Below are positions 9,413-17,717 of a stretch of DNA of 64,000 nucleotides, piece by piece; the stretch's first letter is position 1; each line of letters begins with the position of its first letter. The notes below the pieces were generated by a model. That model was not told the DNA's origin. It did no database searches and worked only from the letters and a program-made list of their open reading frames with translations. Made by a program: the position numbers and the translations under genes. The stretch is from Moraxella canis (GTDB lineage Bacteria; Pseudomonadota; Gammaproteobacteria; Pseudomonadales; Moraxellaceae), in contig NZ_MUXT01000009.1 of the NCBI RefSeq assembly GCF_002014965.1, positions 124,001 to 188,000 on the forward strand, written 5' to 3'.

Positions 9413-9611
9413 ATAAGCTCCTTTTATGTATTGATCCGTATTGCAAAACTCCAAAGAATGGTCGATCGACTTTGACTATACAAATTTGAATTGACCACTA
9501 ATTTGCATTATAGCGAAGCTTAAGACCATTTGTAAACACTTAATGTGAAATTTTTGTCATAAGTTGGCAGAGTGATTATCTGCCGCAATCATTTAAGTGA
9601 CAATCCCTATG

Positions 9612-9860
9612 CTAAGCAAAAGGATTATCAACTTGTTCAGGCGGCAGCGTATCATGAGCTTGTATCTGATCTAAGGGCTCGTTTTCAAGTGCTGCCACCA
9701 GCCGATTGGCAAAATCTTGTAAAGCGACCGCTTGAGCCAGACCATCTTGGCATTTGGTGATACAAAGCTCGCCAAAGATTTGCACAGCATCAAAGTGATT
9801 TTCGATGGTCAAATCTCCAATGGTCAGCACTTGGTCATCATTTTTAAAAGGATGTATCAT
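9612..9860 (-). CDS. Hypothetical small acidic protein downstream of an exported nuclease
   Basis: I do not recognise this 82-residue protein. It is strongly acidic (about 14 Asp/Glu against 3 Lys/Arg) and has no signal peptide or membrane segment, so it should be cytoplasmic. Its core (LTIGDLTIENHFDAVQIFGE) reads like a compact alpha/beta fold. An AAGGAA ribosome binding site precedes the ATG, and it begins 26 bp after the stop of the exported DNA/RNA endonuclease, so the two are probably co-transcribed. An overlapping frame on the other strand is weaker. A nuclease-inhibitor role is only a guess from the gene order and charge. Confidence 0.6.
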   Translation of the reverse strand: MIHPFKNDDQVLTIGDLTIENHFDAVQIFGELCITKCQDGLAQAVALQDFANRLVAALENEPLDQIQAHDTLPPEQVDNPFA

Positions 9861-9886
9861 GGGTATTCCTTGGGGCGTTTGTTTTA

Positions 9887-10939
9887 TTAGGCACGGTTTA
9901 GCACTTCAAAGACATAGCGCATGGCGCTGATGGCTAACTCAAACCAACTGCTTGGCTGATCATCAATTACCTTTTGCTCTGATTTTTGATTGTTGCTGGG
10001 TTTGGGTAAATCATAGGCGCTCTGGCGAATCTTGGCGGGCAGCGATGGCATGGCGCTGATGCCTGTCAGGCGCGTGAGCTCATCTAGACTGATGATTTGA
10101 TAATTTTCGGTGTTGTCATTGGAAGAAAAATAGACACCAGCAGCCGATAAGCTTGGAATATATACCGCCTTAAAAAAATGGCTGGGCACCAGTACTCGCC
10201 CGCCAATGCGTTCAGAAGTCTTACCCAAAAAAGCAACACCCGTCACGACATACACCTCTCCATGCTTGATTGCCAGTTGGCGAGTCTCTGTTTCGATATG
10301 GCGCCACAGATGGCGGTTGTGTTCGCCATTTTGGGGTGCGATATTGGCTAGGCTAAAGCTGTCATATTGTGATTCAGTGGTCGCCATGTCGCCATTTGGG
10401 GCGATATGCCCACGATCATAACCTGAGCGTCGATAGTCAGACAGCTCAGCGCGTTCGTCGGCAGGCAGCCTAGGTTCTGCCCGAAAGCTATCAACACGCG
10501 CTAAGGTTCTGGCTTGATTGATGCGCGACTTGGTCAGATGAGATGCTGACCATAGCGGCGTGCGTGCGATGCCAGAATGTAGGGTGGCGAATCCTTCAAA
10601 GCATAAAGCACGTGCCATGGCGGACAATCGTTCGCCTTGCTTACCGATCAGGGTTGGTGCTTGTCGATTGGCAAACTGATCCTGACAGTCGCTAAAGCTT
10701 GTATCAAATGAACGCACGCTGACGATCTTATCGTCATGAGCTTGCTGATTGGGATCTTGATATAAGCGGTCGCTCTCCGTGCTTTTGACGATCGTTTGCT
10801 TAATGGTCGTGGTAATGTGATTTGTCAGCTGTTCTGCTGAACTGATGGCGCTGTCGTTGGCATGAGCAGAACTTGTCGCACTGATCATGGTAATCAGTAG
10901 CCAGGCTGACAGACGCTTTGGGCGTTTAAAATGGATCAT
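9887..10939 (-). CDS. Exported DNA/RNA non-specific endonuclease
   Basis: This 350-residue protein belongs to the Serratia nuclease/NucA family of Mg-dependent enzymes that cleave DNA and RNA. A signal peptide is visible (residues 1-27, basic start, hydrophobic core, cleavage near SSAHA), so it acts in the periplasm or outside. The catalytic motif is DRGH at residues 175-178 with the general-base His178. The metal-binding Asn lies in SLANIAPQNGEHN about 20-30 residues later. Residues 28-85 are a polar linker. It may supply nucleotides or degrade incoming DNA in an apparently competent lineage; that is inference. The small acidic protein gene follows by 26 bp. Confidence 0.88.
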   Translation of the reverse strand: MIHFKRPKRLSAWLLITMISATSSAHANDSAISSAEQLTNHITTTIKQTIVKSTESDRLYQDPNQQAHDDKIVSVRSFDTSFSDCQDQFANRQAPTLIGKQGERLSAMARALCFEGFATLHSGIARTPLWSASHLTKSRINQARTLARVDSFRAEPRLPADERAELSDYRRSGYDRGHIAPNGDMATTESQYDSFSLANIAPQNGEHNRHLWRHIETETRQLAIKHGEVYVVTGVAFLGKTSERIGGRVLVPSHFFKAVYIPSLSAAGVYFSSNDNTENYQIISLDELTRLTGISAMPSLPAKIRQSAYDLPKPSNNQKSEQKVIDDQPSSWFELAISAMRYVFEVLNRA

Positions 10940-11036
10940 AGCAGTGATGTGTCATGACTTTTGGGTAGATATAGTCATTGTAATTCATTGATAAGGTTTT
11001 TATAATGGCGTTTTTAGATTTTAACAGCTTTTTGAT

Positions 11037-12269
11037 ATGACAACAACCAAAACCCCAGGCACTTGCGCGGCAGCTCAGATGAGTGAGCAGGGCGTTTATC
11101 CATCTGATGAGCAGCAGCATCACTTTGCTAAGCGGCTACTGGCATGGTTTGAGCGGCATGGTCGCCATGGACTGCCTTGGCAATACCATCATCAGTCATC
11201 GGCGGATATTTATGCCGTTTGGTTGTCTGAGATCATGCTGCAGCAGACACAAGTGGTTACGGTACTGAAATTTTTTGAGCCGTTTTTGGCGCGCTTTGGG
11301 ACGGTGCAAGCGCTTGCTGCGGCAGAGTGGCAAGATGTGGCGCCTTTTTGGGCAGGACTTGGCTATTATGCTCGGGCAAGGAACCTGCACGCAGGCGCGC
11401 GGCAGGTGGCTGATTTCATTGGGACTCACGGCAGATTTCCTGAAACGGTCGATGAGTGGCAAGCAATCAAAGGGGTGGGGCGATCGACAGCTGGGGCGAT
11501 CGTTGCGATGGGTGTCAAGAAGTTTGGCGTCATCTGTGATGGTAATGTCAAGCGTGTTTTGACACGCCATCGTGGGATTTTGGGTGATATTACAAAAAGT
11601 GCGACTGACAAGCGCCTTTGGGAGATTGCCACTGCTCTCACCCCAAAAGAGCGCAGCGGGCACTATGCCCAAGCGATGATGGATTTGGGTGCAACGATTT
11701 GTACGCGCACCCAGCCCAAATGCGATCTGTGCCCTGTGGCGGGCGACTGTATCGCTTATGCGCTGGACGCACAAAGCCAAATGCCTGTCAAGAAAAAAGC
11801 ACCACCCAAGCCGCATCGGCACAGTATCGCCCTATCCATCACGCATCGCGGACGCACTTTATGGCTGCATCGCCAAAACGGCGGCGGCATCTGGGATGGG
11901 CTTTGGAGTCTGCCGATGTTTATGTTGCCTTTGGATGATGATAAACAGCTTAACAACAACACCTTAAGCGACGCCATTGTAAAGGCGTGGCAAAGCGATG
12001 ATAAGGCGCATGATTTGGCGCACAGCCAGCTCATTGAGATCTTGCCTATGCCCACACAAGGCTCAAAAGTCCATTTGCGCCATACACTCACGCATTTTCA
12101 TTGGCATCTATATGCAAGGTTGATTGATATTAATGACGGTCAATTTCAGCAGATCGATCAAGCACTTACTGCTGTTGGTATCGACTATCTGTGGACAGAT
12201 ACACCCCATGATTTAGCGCTGCCTGTCGCCATGCAAAAGCTGCTGACGCTCAGTGACGACCCTGCCTAA
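11037..12269 (+). CDS. mutY: A/G-specific adenine glycosylase MutY
   Basis: MutY removes adenine mispaired with 8-oxoguanine or guanine, preventing G:C to T:A mutations. The HhH-GPD glycosylase domain has catalytic Glu65 (LSEIMLQQTQ), the hairpin GVGRSTAGAI (147-154 region) and catalytic Asp168 (CDGNVKRVL). A complete [4Fe-4S] cluster ligand set follows: Cys222, Cys229, Cys232 and Cys238 (C-X6-C-X2-C-X5-C). The C-terminal half is the NUDIX-like 8-oxoG recognition domain. At 410 residues it is longer than E. coli MutY (350), partly through a ~25-residue N-terminal extension. The start is uncertain because no good ribosome binding site precedes 11037 or the in-frame ATG at 11079. Confidence 0.94.
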   Translation: MTTTKTPGTCAAAQMSEQGVYPSDEQQHHFAKRLLAWFERHGRHGLPWQYHHQSSADIYAVWLSEIMLQQTQVVTVLKFFEPFLARFGTVQALAAAEWQDVAPFWAGLGYYARARNLHAGARQVADFIGTHGRFPETVDEWQAIKGVGRSTAGAIVAMGVKKFGVICDGNVKRVLTRHRGILGDITKSATDKRLWEIATALTPKERSGHYAQAMMDLGATICTRTQPKCDLCPVAGDCIAYALDAQSQMPVKKKAPPKPHRHSIALSITHRGRTLWLHRQNGGGIWDGLWSLPMFMLPLDDDKQLNNNTLSDAIVKAWQSDDKAHDLAHSQLIEILPMPTQGSKVHLRHTLTHFHWHLYARLIDINDGQFQQIDQALTAVGIDYLWTDTPHDLALPVAMQKLLTLSDDPA

Positions 12270-12304
12270 GCAGCCGATCTAGCCTTGCCATCATAGTCTA
12301 GGTA

Positions 12305-13285
12305 TCAAAATTTTCTTTTTTGGAGCCAGTCTGTGATTTGAAGTAGTAAATTGTCACTACCCCAATGTTTAACCTCTGCTCTGGCTTCTTCAAACAGCTC
12401 ATTGGCGTAATCTTGAGCGCCGTCTACACCCAGTAATTTGACATAAGTGGATTTTTCAAGTTTTTCGTCACTGCCAGATGGCTTGCCCAAAGTTGTGGTA
12501 TCGGCGGTGACATCCAGCACATCATCTTGCACCTGAAACGCCAGCCCAATCGCGCGAGCATAGCGCTTAAGATGACCTAAAGCTTCGGTTTGTGCGCCTG
12601 CACATACAGCGCCCATCATCACCGATGCTTCAATGAGCGCGCCAGTTTTATCACGGTGAATGGCTTCTAGCTCATCTTGGGTGAGCGTTTGGTTTTCGCC
12701 TTTGATGTCTAGCATTTGCCCCGATACCATGCGCCGCGCGCGAGTGCTTAAGATTTGAGTGAGTCTGTATGCCACAGCTTCATCAGCGGGCGCCTCTTCA
12801 TAATATTCAGACAGCACCTCAAAAGCGATGGACTGAAGCGCATCCCCTGCAAGCAGCGCAACATCTTCGCCATACACAATATGACAAGTCGGCTGCCCGC
12901 GGCGCAGCGCATCATCATCCATACAAGGCAAATCATCATGAATCAAAGAATAGGTATGAATCAGCTCAACCGCCATCATGGCGCGACATACCATTTGTAA
13001 TTTTTTGGTCAAATTATTTTTATGATTGTTATGATCGCCTGTTTGAATAAGCATCAAAAAGGTCGATAATACTAAGAGCGGACGCACACGCTTGCCACCA
13101 TTACTCATCGCATAGCGGCAGGCTGCGTTCAGTGGCTCAGGTAGGCTCGCCTGCGTTAAAATCAAGTCTAATAGCTTGGGCAGGTGTTCGGATTGCCACT
13201 GACGCACCTGATCAAGATGCTTGGCATTTTGGACGAAGGCAGTAGTGTGAGGCGTGCTAAAATCGAATATGAAATCGTTAGACAT
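12305..13285 (-). CDS. ispA: Farnesyl diphosphate synthase (IspA-type polyprenyl synthetase)
   Basis: The enzyme condenses DMAPP/GPP with IPP to farnesyl diphosphate, the precursor of undecaprenyl and ubiquinone side chains. Both aspartate-rich motifs are intact: the first is DDLPCMDDD (residues 117-125) and the second DDVLD (254-258). GGKRVRP, the early substrate-binding motif, lies at 63-69. The 326-residue length is slightly above E. coli IspA (299), with a short N-terminal extension. It stands alone, convergent with mutY and separated from it by only 35 bp. The short residue spacing before the first motif supports a short-chain (C15) product, though geranylgeranyl products are possible. 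Confidence 0.92.
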   Translation of the reverse strand: MSNDFIFDFSTPHTTAFVQNAKHLDQVRQWQSEHLPKLLDLILTQASLPEPLNAACRYAMSNGGKRVRPLLVLSTFLMLIQTGDHNNHKNNLTKKLQMVCRAMMAVELIHTYSLIHDDLPCMDDDALRRGQPTCHIVYGEDVALLAGDALQSIAFEVLSEYYEEAPADEAVAYRLTQILSTRARRMVSGQMLDIKGENQTLTQDELEAIHRDKTGALIEASVMMGAVCAGAQTEALGHLKRYARAIGLAFQVQDDVLDVTADTTTLGKPSGSDEKLEKSTYVKLLGVDGAQDYANELFEEARAEVKHWGSDNLLLQITDWLQKRKF

Positions 13286-13452
13286 GATAAATTTAGATAT
13301 TTTATGATAAATGGGCGACCGATAAGTGCTTTATCATACCTTAAATTGTTAAATTTTGGCATGATTTTGGTGGAGAAATTGCCTAAAAAATCTGAAAATT
13401 TGATAAAAATTCCCTATTTTTAAGAAAAATCTGTCATTTTAATGAAAAACAC

Positions 13453-13481
13453 TTGACCGCTACCGCTTTTTTTGGTTTAAT
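13453..13481 (+). promoter_or_regulatory. Promoter of the tRNA-Phe gene
   Basis: TTGACC (13453-13458), a 17-bp spacer and TTTAAT (13476-13481) are followed by a G/C-rich discriminator (ACGCGCAC). Such discriminators are typical of stringently controlled stable-RNA promoters. Confidence 0.78.
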
Positions 13482-13492
13482 ACGCGCACTTT

Positions 13493-13568
13493 GGCGTGAT
13501 AGCTCAGTTGGTAGAGCAACGGATTGAAAATCCGTGTGTCGGCAGTTCGATCCTGCCTCTCGCCACCA
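13493..13568 (+). tRNA. tRNA-Phe (anticodon GAA)
   Basis: This is a 76-nt cloverleaf with CCA encoded. The D arm is AGCTCAGTTGGTAGAGC, the anticodon loop TGAAAAT carries GAA at 13526-13528, and the T arm is GGCAG-TTCGATC-CTGCC. In the 7-bp acceptor stem (GGCGTGA with TCTCGCC) the fifth pair is a U-U mismatch and the other six are canonical. The gene stands alone with its own promoter and a strong terminator 5 bp downstream. Confidence 0.96.
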
Positions 13569-13573
13569 TCTTT

Positions 13574-13608
13574 AAAAAAGCCTTTTGAATATTCAAAAGG
13601 CTTTTTTT
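13574..13608. terminator. Terminator of tRNA-Phe
   Basis: AAAAAAGCCTTTTGAAT meets its exact reverse complement with no spacer (13574-13590 and 13591-13607), giving a long near-perfect hairpin flanked by A- and T-tracts. It can also stop minus-strand transcripts of the dehydrogenase gene, whose stop lies at 13623. Confidence 0.92.
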
Positions 13609-13622
13609 CGTGATCAGATGCG

Positions 13623-14579
13623 TTAGGGATGATCGGTTTGAGGGTTATTGATAAAATCGGTGACTTGATTGGCTAAAATTCCCCAAAGTTTTTCTTGAGC
13701 AGCAAGACTACCCCAGGCATTATGCGGCGTAAACAGTACGCGCGGATGATCGGCGATGTCAAGCAGCGGATCATTGTCGCTAAAGGGTTCAGACTCAAAT
13801 ACATCCGAGGCATAGCCTAAGATCTGATCGTTGCCAAGCGCATGAACGATGTCTGCGCCACACACCACGCCGCCGCGAGCAACATTGATGATCAGTGGTT
13901 TTTTGTGCATTTTGGCGAGCGTATCGGCATTGATCAGGTGCTTGGTGTCATCCGTTAAGGGGCAGTGCAAACTGATCACATCACTGCTATTTAGCACAGT
14001 TTCAAACTCGGTGTATTCTGCACTGCGTGGCGCTTTGCCTTGATGTTCGGCGTATAAGACCGTCATGCCAAATACTTTTGCCAATTCACCCACGCGTCGC
14101 CCAATCGCGCCTGCACCGATAATGCCAAGCGTTCGACCATGTAAATCAAATAGCGGCTCATTTAATAGACAAAACCGTCCATCTGCTTGCCAAGTGCCAT
14201 CGGTGGCGCGCTGATGATAGTATTTGGCGCCGCGCATGACTGAAAGCATCATCATCAAAGTATGCTCAGGCACGCTATTTACCGAATACCCTGCGACATT
14301 TTTAAGCGCGACACCTAAGTCTTGACAGGCTTGTTTATCGACATTATCCATACCAGTGGCGGTCAGTTGGATGAGCTTAAGCTTTGGTAGAGCGTTTAAA
14401 ATATCGCGCGTCATCATCACTTTATTAGTAATCACAATCTGAGCGTTGCTGCACCGCGCGATGATGATCTCATCATCCTGTGGGGTTTGGTCGTAGATTT
14501 GATAGTCTGTCACACCGTCGGGGGTGGGCAGGCGCGCCTGCGCAGAGAATGTACCTGCATCCAAAAAAACAGCTTTCAT
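13623..14579 (-). CDS. D-isomer specific 2-hydroxyacid dehydrogenase (HprA-like)
   Basis: This cytoplasmic NAD(P)H-dependent oxidoreductase is most like glycerate dehydrogenase/hydroxypyruvate reductase. The 318 residues contain the Rossmann motif LGIIGAGAIGRRVGELAKVFG (~150-170), the catalytic Arg in VARGG (~235), the Glu about 30 residues later (FESEPF) and the His in TPHNAWGS (~288). AAGGA lies 9 nt upstream of the ATG. It is a single gene between the tRNA-Phe terminator and the divergent rapA. The exact substrate (hydroxypyruvate, glyoxylate or another 2-keto acid) cannot be decided from sequence. Confidence 0.88.
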   Translation of the reverse strand: MKAVFLDAGTFSAQARLPTPDGVTDYQIYDQTPQDDEIIIARCSNAQIVITNKVMMTRDILNALPKLKLIQLTATGMDNVDKQACQDLGVALKNVAGYSVNSVPEHTLMMMLSVMRGAKYYHQRATDGTWQADGRFCLLNEPLFDLHGRTLGIIGAGAIGRRVGELAKVFGMTVLYAEHQGKAPRSAEYTEFETVLNSSDVISLHCPLTDDTKHLINADTLAKMHKKPLIINVARGGVVCGADIVHALGNDQILGYASDVFESEPFSDNDPLLDIADHPRVLFTPHNAWGSLAAQEKLWGILANQVTDFINNPQTDHP

Positions 14580-14766
14580 TGGTCTTGATCCTTTCCATAA
14601 ATGCGTTCGTTTTTCATTATATCATGAGCCATGACTTTTCAAATCTTGAAAATATTGCCCTGAATAGCCATAAAGAAAATTAATGTAAATTCTACTTATT
14701 TTTAGTAAAATAGTAAGTTTGCCAAAAGCAAGCAATTTTGAAAATAACACACGAACTGAGTATTTT

Positions 14767-17631
14767 ATGAGCGATAATTTTGCCATTGGTCAGCGTTACT
14801 TATCCGACAGCGAATCAAGCCTAGGGCTTGGCGTGGTGATTGATGTTGATGACCGCTGTGTCCATATCTTATTTCCCCAAAGTGAAGAAACGCGCGTCTA
14901 TGCCAAGGCGTCTGCGCTGCTGTCACGGGTGGTGTTTTCAGCGGGCGACGACATCACCGATCAAGAGGGTAATTTGTATCAAGTGGCCAGCTGCGAAAAT
15001 ATCGCAGGCGTGATGCGCTATCATTTGACGTGCGGCAAAAGCTTGATGGAGACGCGGCTTGCGGCAAATATCACTTTATCAAAACCGCTTGAGCGTCTGC
15101 TGGCGGGACGTATCGAAGGGGCGGATTGGTATGAGCTGCGCCAAGATGCACTGCGCATTCAGGCGATGCTTGCGCGCCATCCGCTGCGTGGGCTGATTGG
15201 AGCGCGCGTTGATATCATTGCTCATCAGTTGTACATCGCGCATGAGGTAGGTAAGCGGCTTGCACCCCGCGTACTACTGGCAGATGAGGTGGGGCTGGGT
15301 AAGACCATCGAAGCTGGTCTGATCATGCATCAGCAAATCCTGACAGGCAAGGTGAATCGTGTGCTTGTGCTTGTGCCTGACAGCTTGCAATATCAATGGA
15401 TGATTGAGCTTAAGCGCCGCTTTAATTTAGATTTTGCGCTGTTTGATTTGGTGCGCACCGCTGCCATCAAGGAGCACAATCCCGATCAAAATGTCTTTTT
15501 GACCGAGCAATTCATCATCGCAGGTATGGATTTGTTACTTGATCATCGGGATTTGTATGAGCAGGCGTATGCAGCAGGTTTTGATTTATTGGTTGTTGAT
15601 GAGGCGCATCATCTGCATTGGGACCCTGAACAAGGCGGTAATGATAAGTATGACTTGGTCGCTGATTTTGCTGCCAGTATCGCAGGTGTGCTGCTATTGA
15701 CCGCGACACCTGAGCAGTTGGGCGTAGAGAGTCATTTTGCGCGTCTGCGCCTGCTTGATCCGCACCGTTTTGATGATTTGGATGATTTTATTGCCGCTCA
15801 AGATGCCTTTGAGGATGTAGCGATGGTGGCATCTTTGTTGATTGATGGTCAGGATTTGAGTGCCAAGCAAATCCGTGCAGTGGCAGGACTTTTGGGCTTT
15901 GAAGAAGTGGAGTTGGCGGATATTAATGCCAATGAACGCTTGCGCACGCATGTGATTAATGAGCTTTTGGATCGTCATGGCACAGGGCGCATTTTATTCC
16001 GTAATACGCGTGATAGCGTCCAAGGGTTTTTTGGGCGTACCAGCATTCCTTATCCACTGCTTTTGCCAACGGCATGGCAAAACACGCACTACACCCAAGG
16101 TAAATTGCGTGAGCAGCTGTGGGGTGAGGAGCAATATCCAGATGGTGCATGGCTTGAGCATGATCCCAAAGTTGCTTGGCTAATTGGGCTATTGCGTCAA
16201 GAGCTTAAGCACAAAAAAGTGCTGCTCATCGCTCGCAGCGGCGCTACCATCGAAAGCTTAGAGGCGGTGCTTCGGCTGCATGCAGGCATCAAGACTGCGA
16301 TCTTTACTGAGCAGATGAGCTTGCTTGAGCGCGACCAAGCGGCGGCATATTTTGCGGATGACGCTGGCGCACAGATTTTATTATGTTCTGAGATTGGCTC
16401 GGAGGGGCGTAATTTTCAGTTTGCCCAAGACTTGGTATTATTTGATTTGCCTGCCAATCCTGATACGCTTGAGCAGCGCATCGGTCGCCTTGACCGTATC
16501 GGTCAAATTGCGCAGATTCAGCTTCATGTGCCTTTCGTGATGGGCACTGCCCAAGAGCGTCTGTATAATTGGTATGATGGTGCGCTTAATATCTTTAATC
16601 AAATCAGCCCCACGGCGCAATCCGTTCAAGAGGCTTTTATCGCAGAGCTAAAGCCGCTGCTTGAAGGTGCTGACACGCCCCAAAATCGTGAAAATTTAGC
16701 CATGCTCATCGCTCAAGCGTCTGTCTATCGCCAAGAGCTAGAAGAAGCACTACAAGCAGGTCGTGACAGACTGCTTGAGTACAATTCATGCCGCCCGAAT
16801 GTCGCAGCGCGCATTGAGGTCGCCATGCGTGAGCTTGATGATAACAAATTGCTACCGCTGTTTTTGGATCGCTATTTGACGGCGGTGGGCATGGATTATA
16901 GTGTGCAGCGTGATGGTTCATGGATTATCCATCCGATTGATGCCTCTGAAGTTGATGTGGAAGGCATCGAAAGCCTGCCTTTGGATGAAGATGGCATGAC
17001 TTTGACCTTCAGCCGACAGCAGGCGCTTGCTCGTGAGGACATGCATTATATGACCTATGAGCATCCGCTGATCCAAGCCATCCTTGAGATGATTTTGACA
17101 GGTACTTTTGGTAATACGCAAGTTGGACTGCTCAAATCAGCGGCGCTACCAAAAGGGATGCTGATGATCGAAAATCAGTTTCGTATTGAGGCGATCGCCG
17201 CCAAGTCGTTGAATTTATCGGCTTATTTGCCCAAGCAAAGCTTGCGCGTATTTTTGAGTGAGCGTGGAGATGATCTAAGTCAAGTCGCCACCAGTGAAAA
17301 AATTCTACCGCTCATTGACCGCTTGGATAAAGGGCGGGCTCGCCAAGTTGCCAAGGCGCGTGCAGCCGTCATTGACGCCAGAACCCAAGATGCCAAACGC
17401 ATTGCAGGTGCGCAGCTTGATCAAATCAGCGCCCAAGCCAAAACTGCTTTTGGCGATTATATGAATAAAGAAATTGGGCGACTGGTTCGCCTGCAGGCGA
17501 TCAATCCTAATGTCCGCGACGATGAGATTTTAGCACTTGAAAAGCTCAAAGCTCAAGGTTTGCAGGCGCTTGATAATTTATCGCTTGTGCCCGACAGTAT
17601 TCGAGTGTTGGTGACGGTTGCGCCTGACTGA
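14767..17631 (+). CDS. rapA: RNA polymerase-associated ATPase RapA
   Basis: RapA (HepA) is a Swi2/Snf2-family ATPase that binds RNA polymerase and promotes its recycling after transcription. The ATG at 14767 (954 aa) matches the family N-terminus MSDNFAIGQRYLSDSE; a frame from TTG at 14719 is not supported. The order is two Tudor-like N-terminal folds, helicase motif I LADEVGLGKTIEAG (Walker A at 172-181), DEAH box (278-281, VVDEAHHL), motif VI region RIGRLDRIGQ, then the RapA-specific C-terminal half. Length agrees with E. coli (968). It is transcribed alone, with a strong terminator afterwards. Confidence 0.95.
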   Translation: MSDNFAIGQRYLSDSESSLGLGVVIDVDDRCVHILFPQSEETRVYAKASALLSRVVFSAGDDITDQEGNLYQVASCENIAGVMRYHLTCGKSLMETRLAANITLSKPLERLLAGRIEGADWYELRQDALRIQAMLARHPLRGLIGARVDIIAHQLYIAHEVGKRLAPRVLLADEVGLGKTIEAGLIMHQQILTGKVNRVLVLVPDSLQYQWMIELKRRFNLDFALFDLVRTAAIKEHNPDQNVFLTEQFIIAGMDLLLDHRDLYEQAYAAGFDLLVVDEAHHLHWDPEQGGNDKYDLVADFAASIAGVLLLTATPEQLGVESHFARLRLLDPHRFDDLDDFIAAQDAFEDVAMVASLLIDGQDLSAKQIRAVAGLLGFEEVELADINANERLRTHVINELLDRHGTGRILFRNTRDSVQGFFGRTSIPYPLLLPTAWQNTHYTQGKLREQLWGEEQYPDGAWLEHDPKVAWLIGLLRQELKHKKVLLIARSGATIESLEAVLRLHAGIKTAIFTEQMSLLERDQAAAYFADDAGAQILLCSEIGSEGRNFQFAQDLVLFDLPANPDTLEQRIGRLDRIGQIAQIQLHVPFVMGTAQERLYNWYDGALNIFNQISPTAQSVQEAFIAELKPLLEGADTPQNRENLAMLIAQASVYRQELEEALQAGRDRLLEYNSCRPNVAARIEVAMRELDDNKLLPLFLDRYLTAVGMDYSVQRDGSWIIHPIDASEVDVEGIESLPLDEDGMTLTFSRQQALAREDMHYMTYEHPLIQAILEMILTGTFGNTQVGLLKSAALPKGMLMIENQFRIEAIAAKSLNLSAYLPKQSLRVFLSERGDDLSQVATSEKILPLIDRLDKGRARQVAKARAAVIDARTQDAKRIAGAQLDQISAQAKTAFGDYMNKEIGRLVRLQAINPNVRDDEILALEKLKAQGLQALDNLSLVPDSIRVLVTVAPD

Positions 17632-17654
17632 GTTTGGCGGTATGCATTTTTCTT

Positions 17655-17697
17655 CCCAAAAGCCGCACTGATCGGCGGCTTTTGGGCTTATTTTTTT
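17655..17697 (+). terminator. Terminator of rapA
   Basis: CCCAAAAGCCGC (17655-17666) pairs with GCGGCTTTTGGG (17675-17686). A T7 run follows after a short gap. Confidence 0.85.
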
Positions 17698-17717
17698 ATT
17701 ATTAAGCGCTTATTTTT

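Noticed and set aside
11196..11822. 208-codon open frame on the minus strand opposite mutY
   Set aside because: Shadow of the strongly coding mutY frame; no recognisable domain or ribosome binding site.
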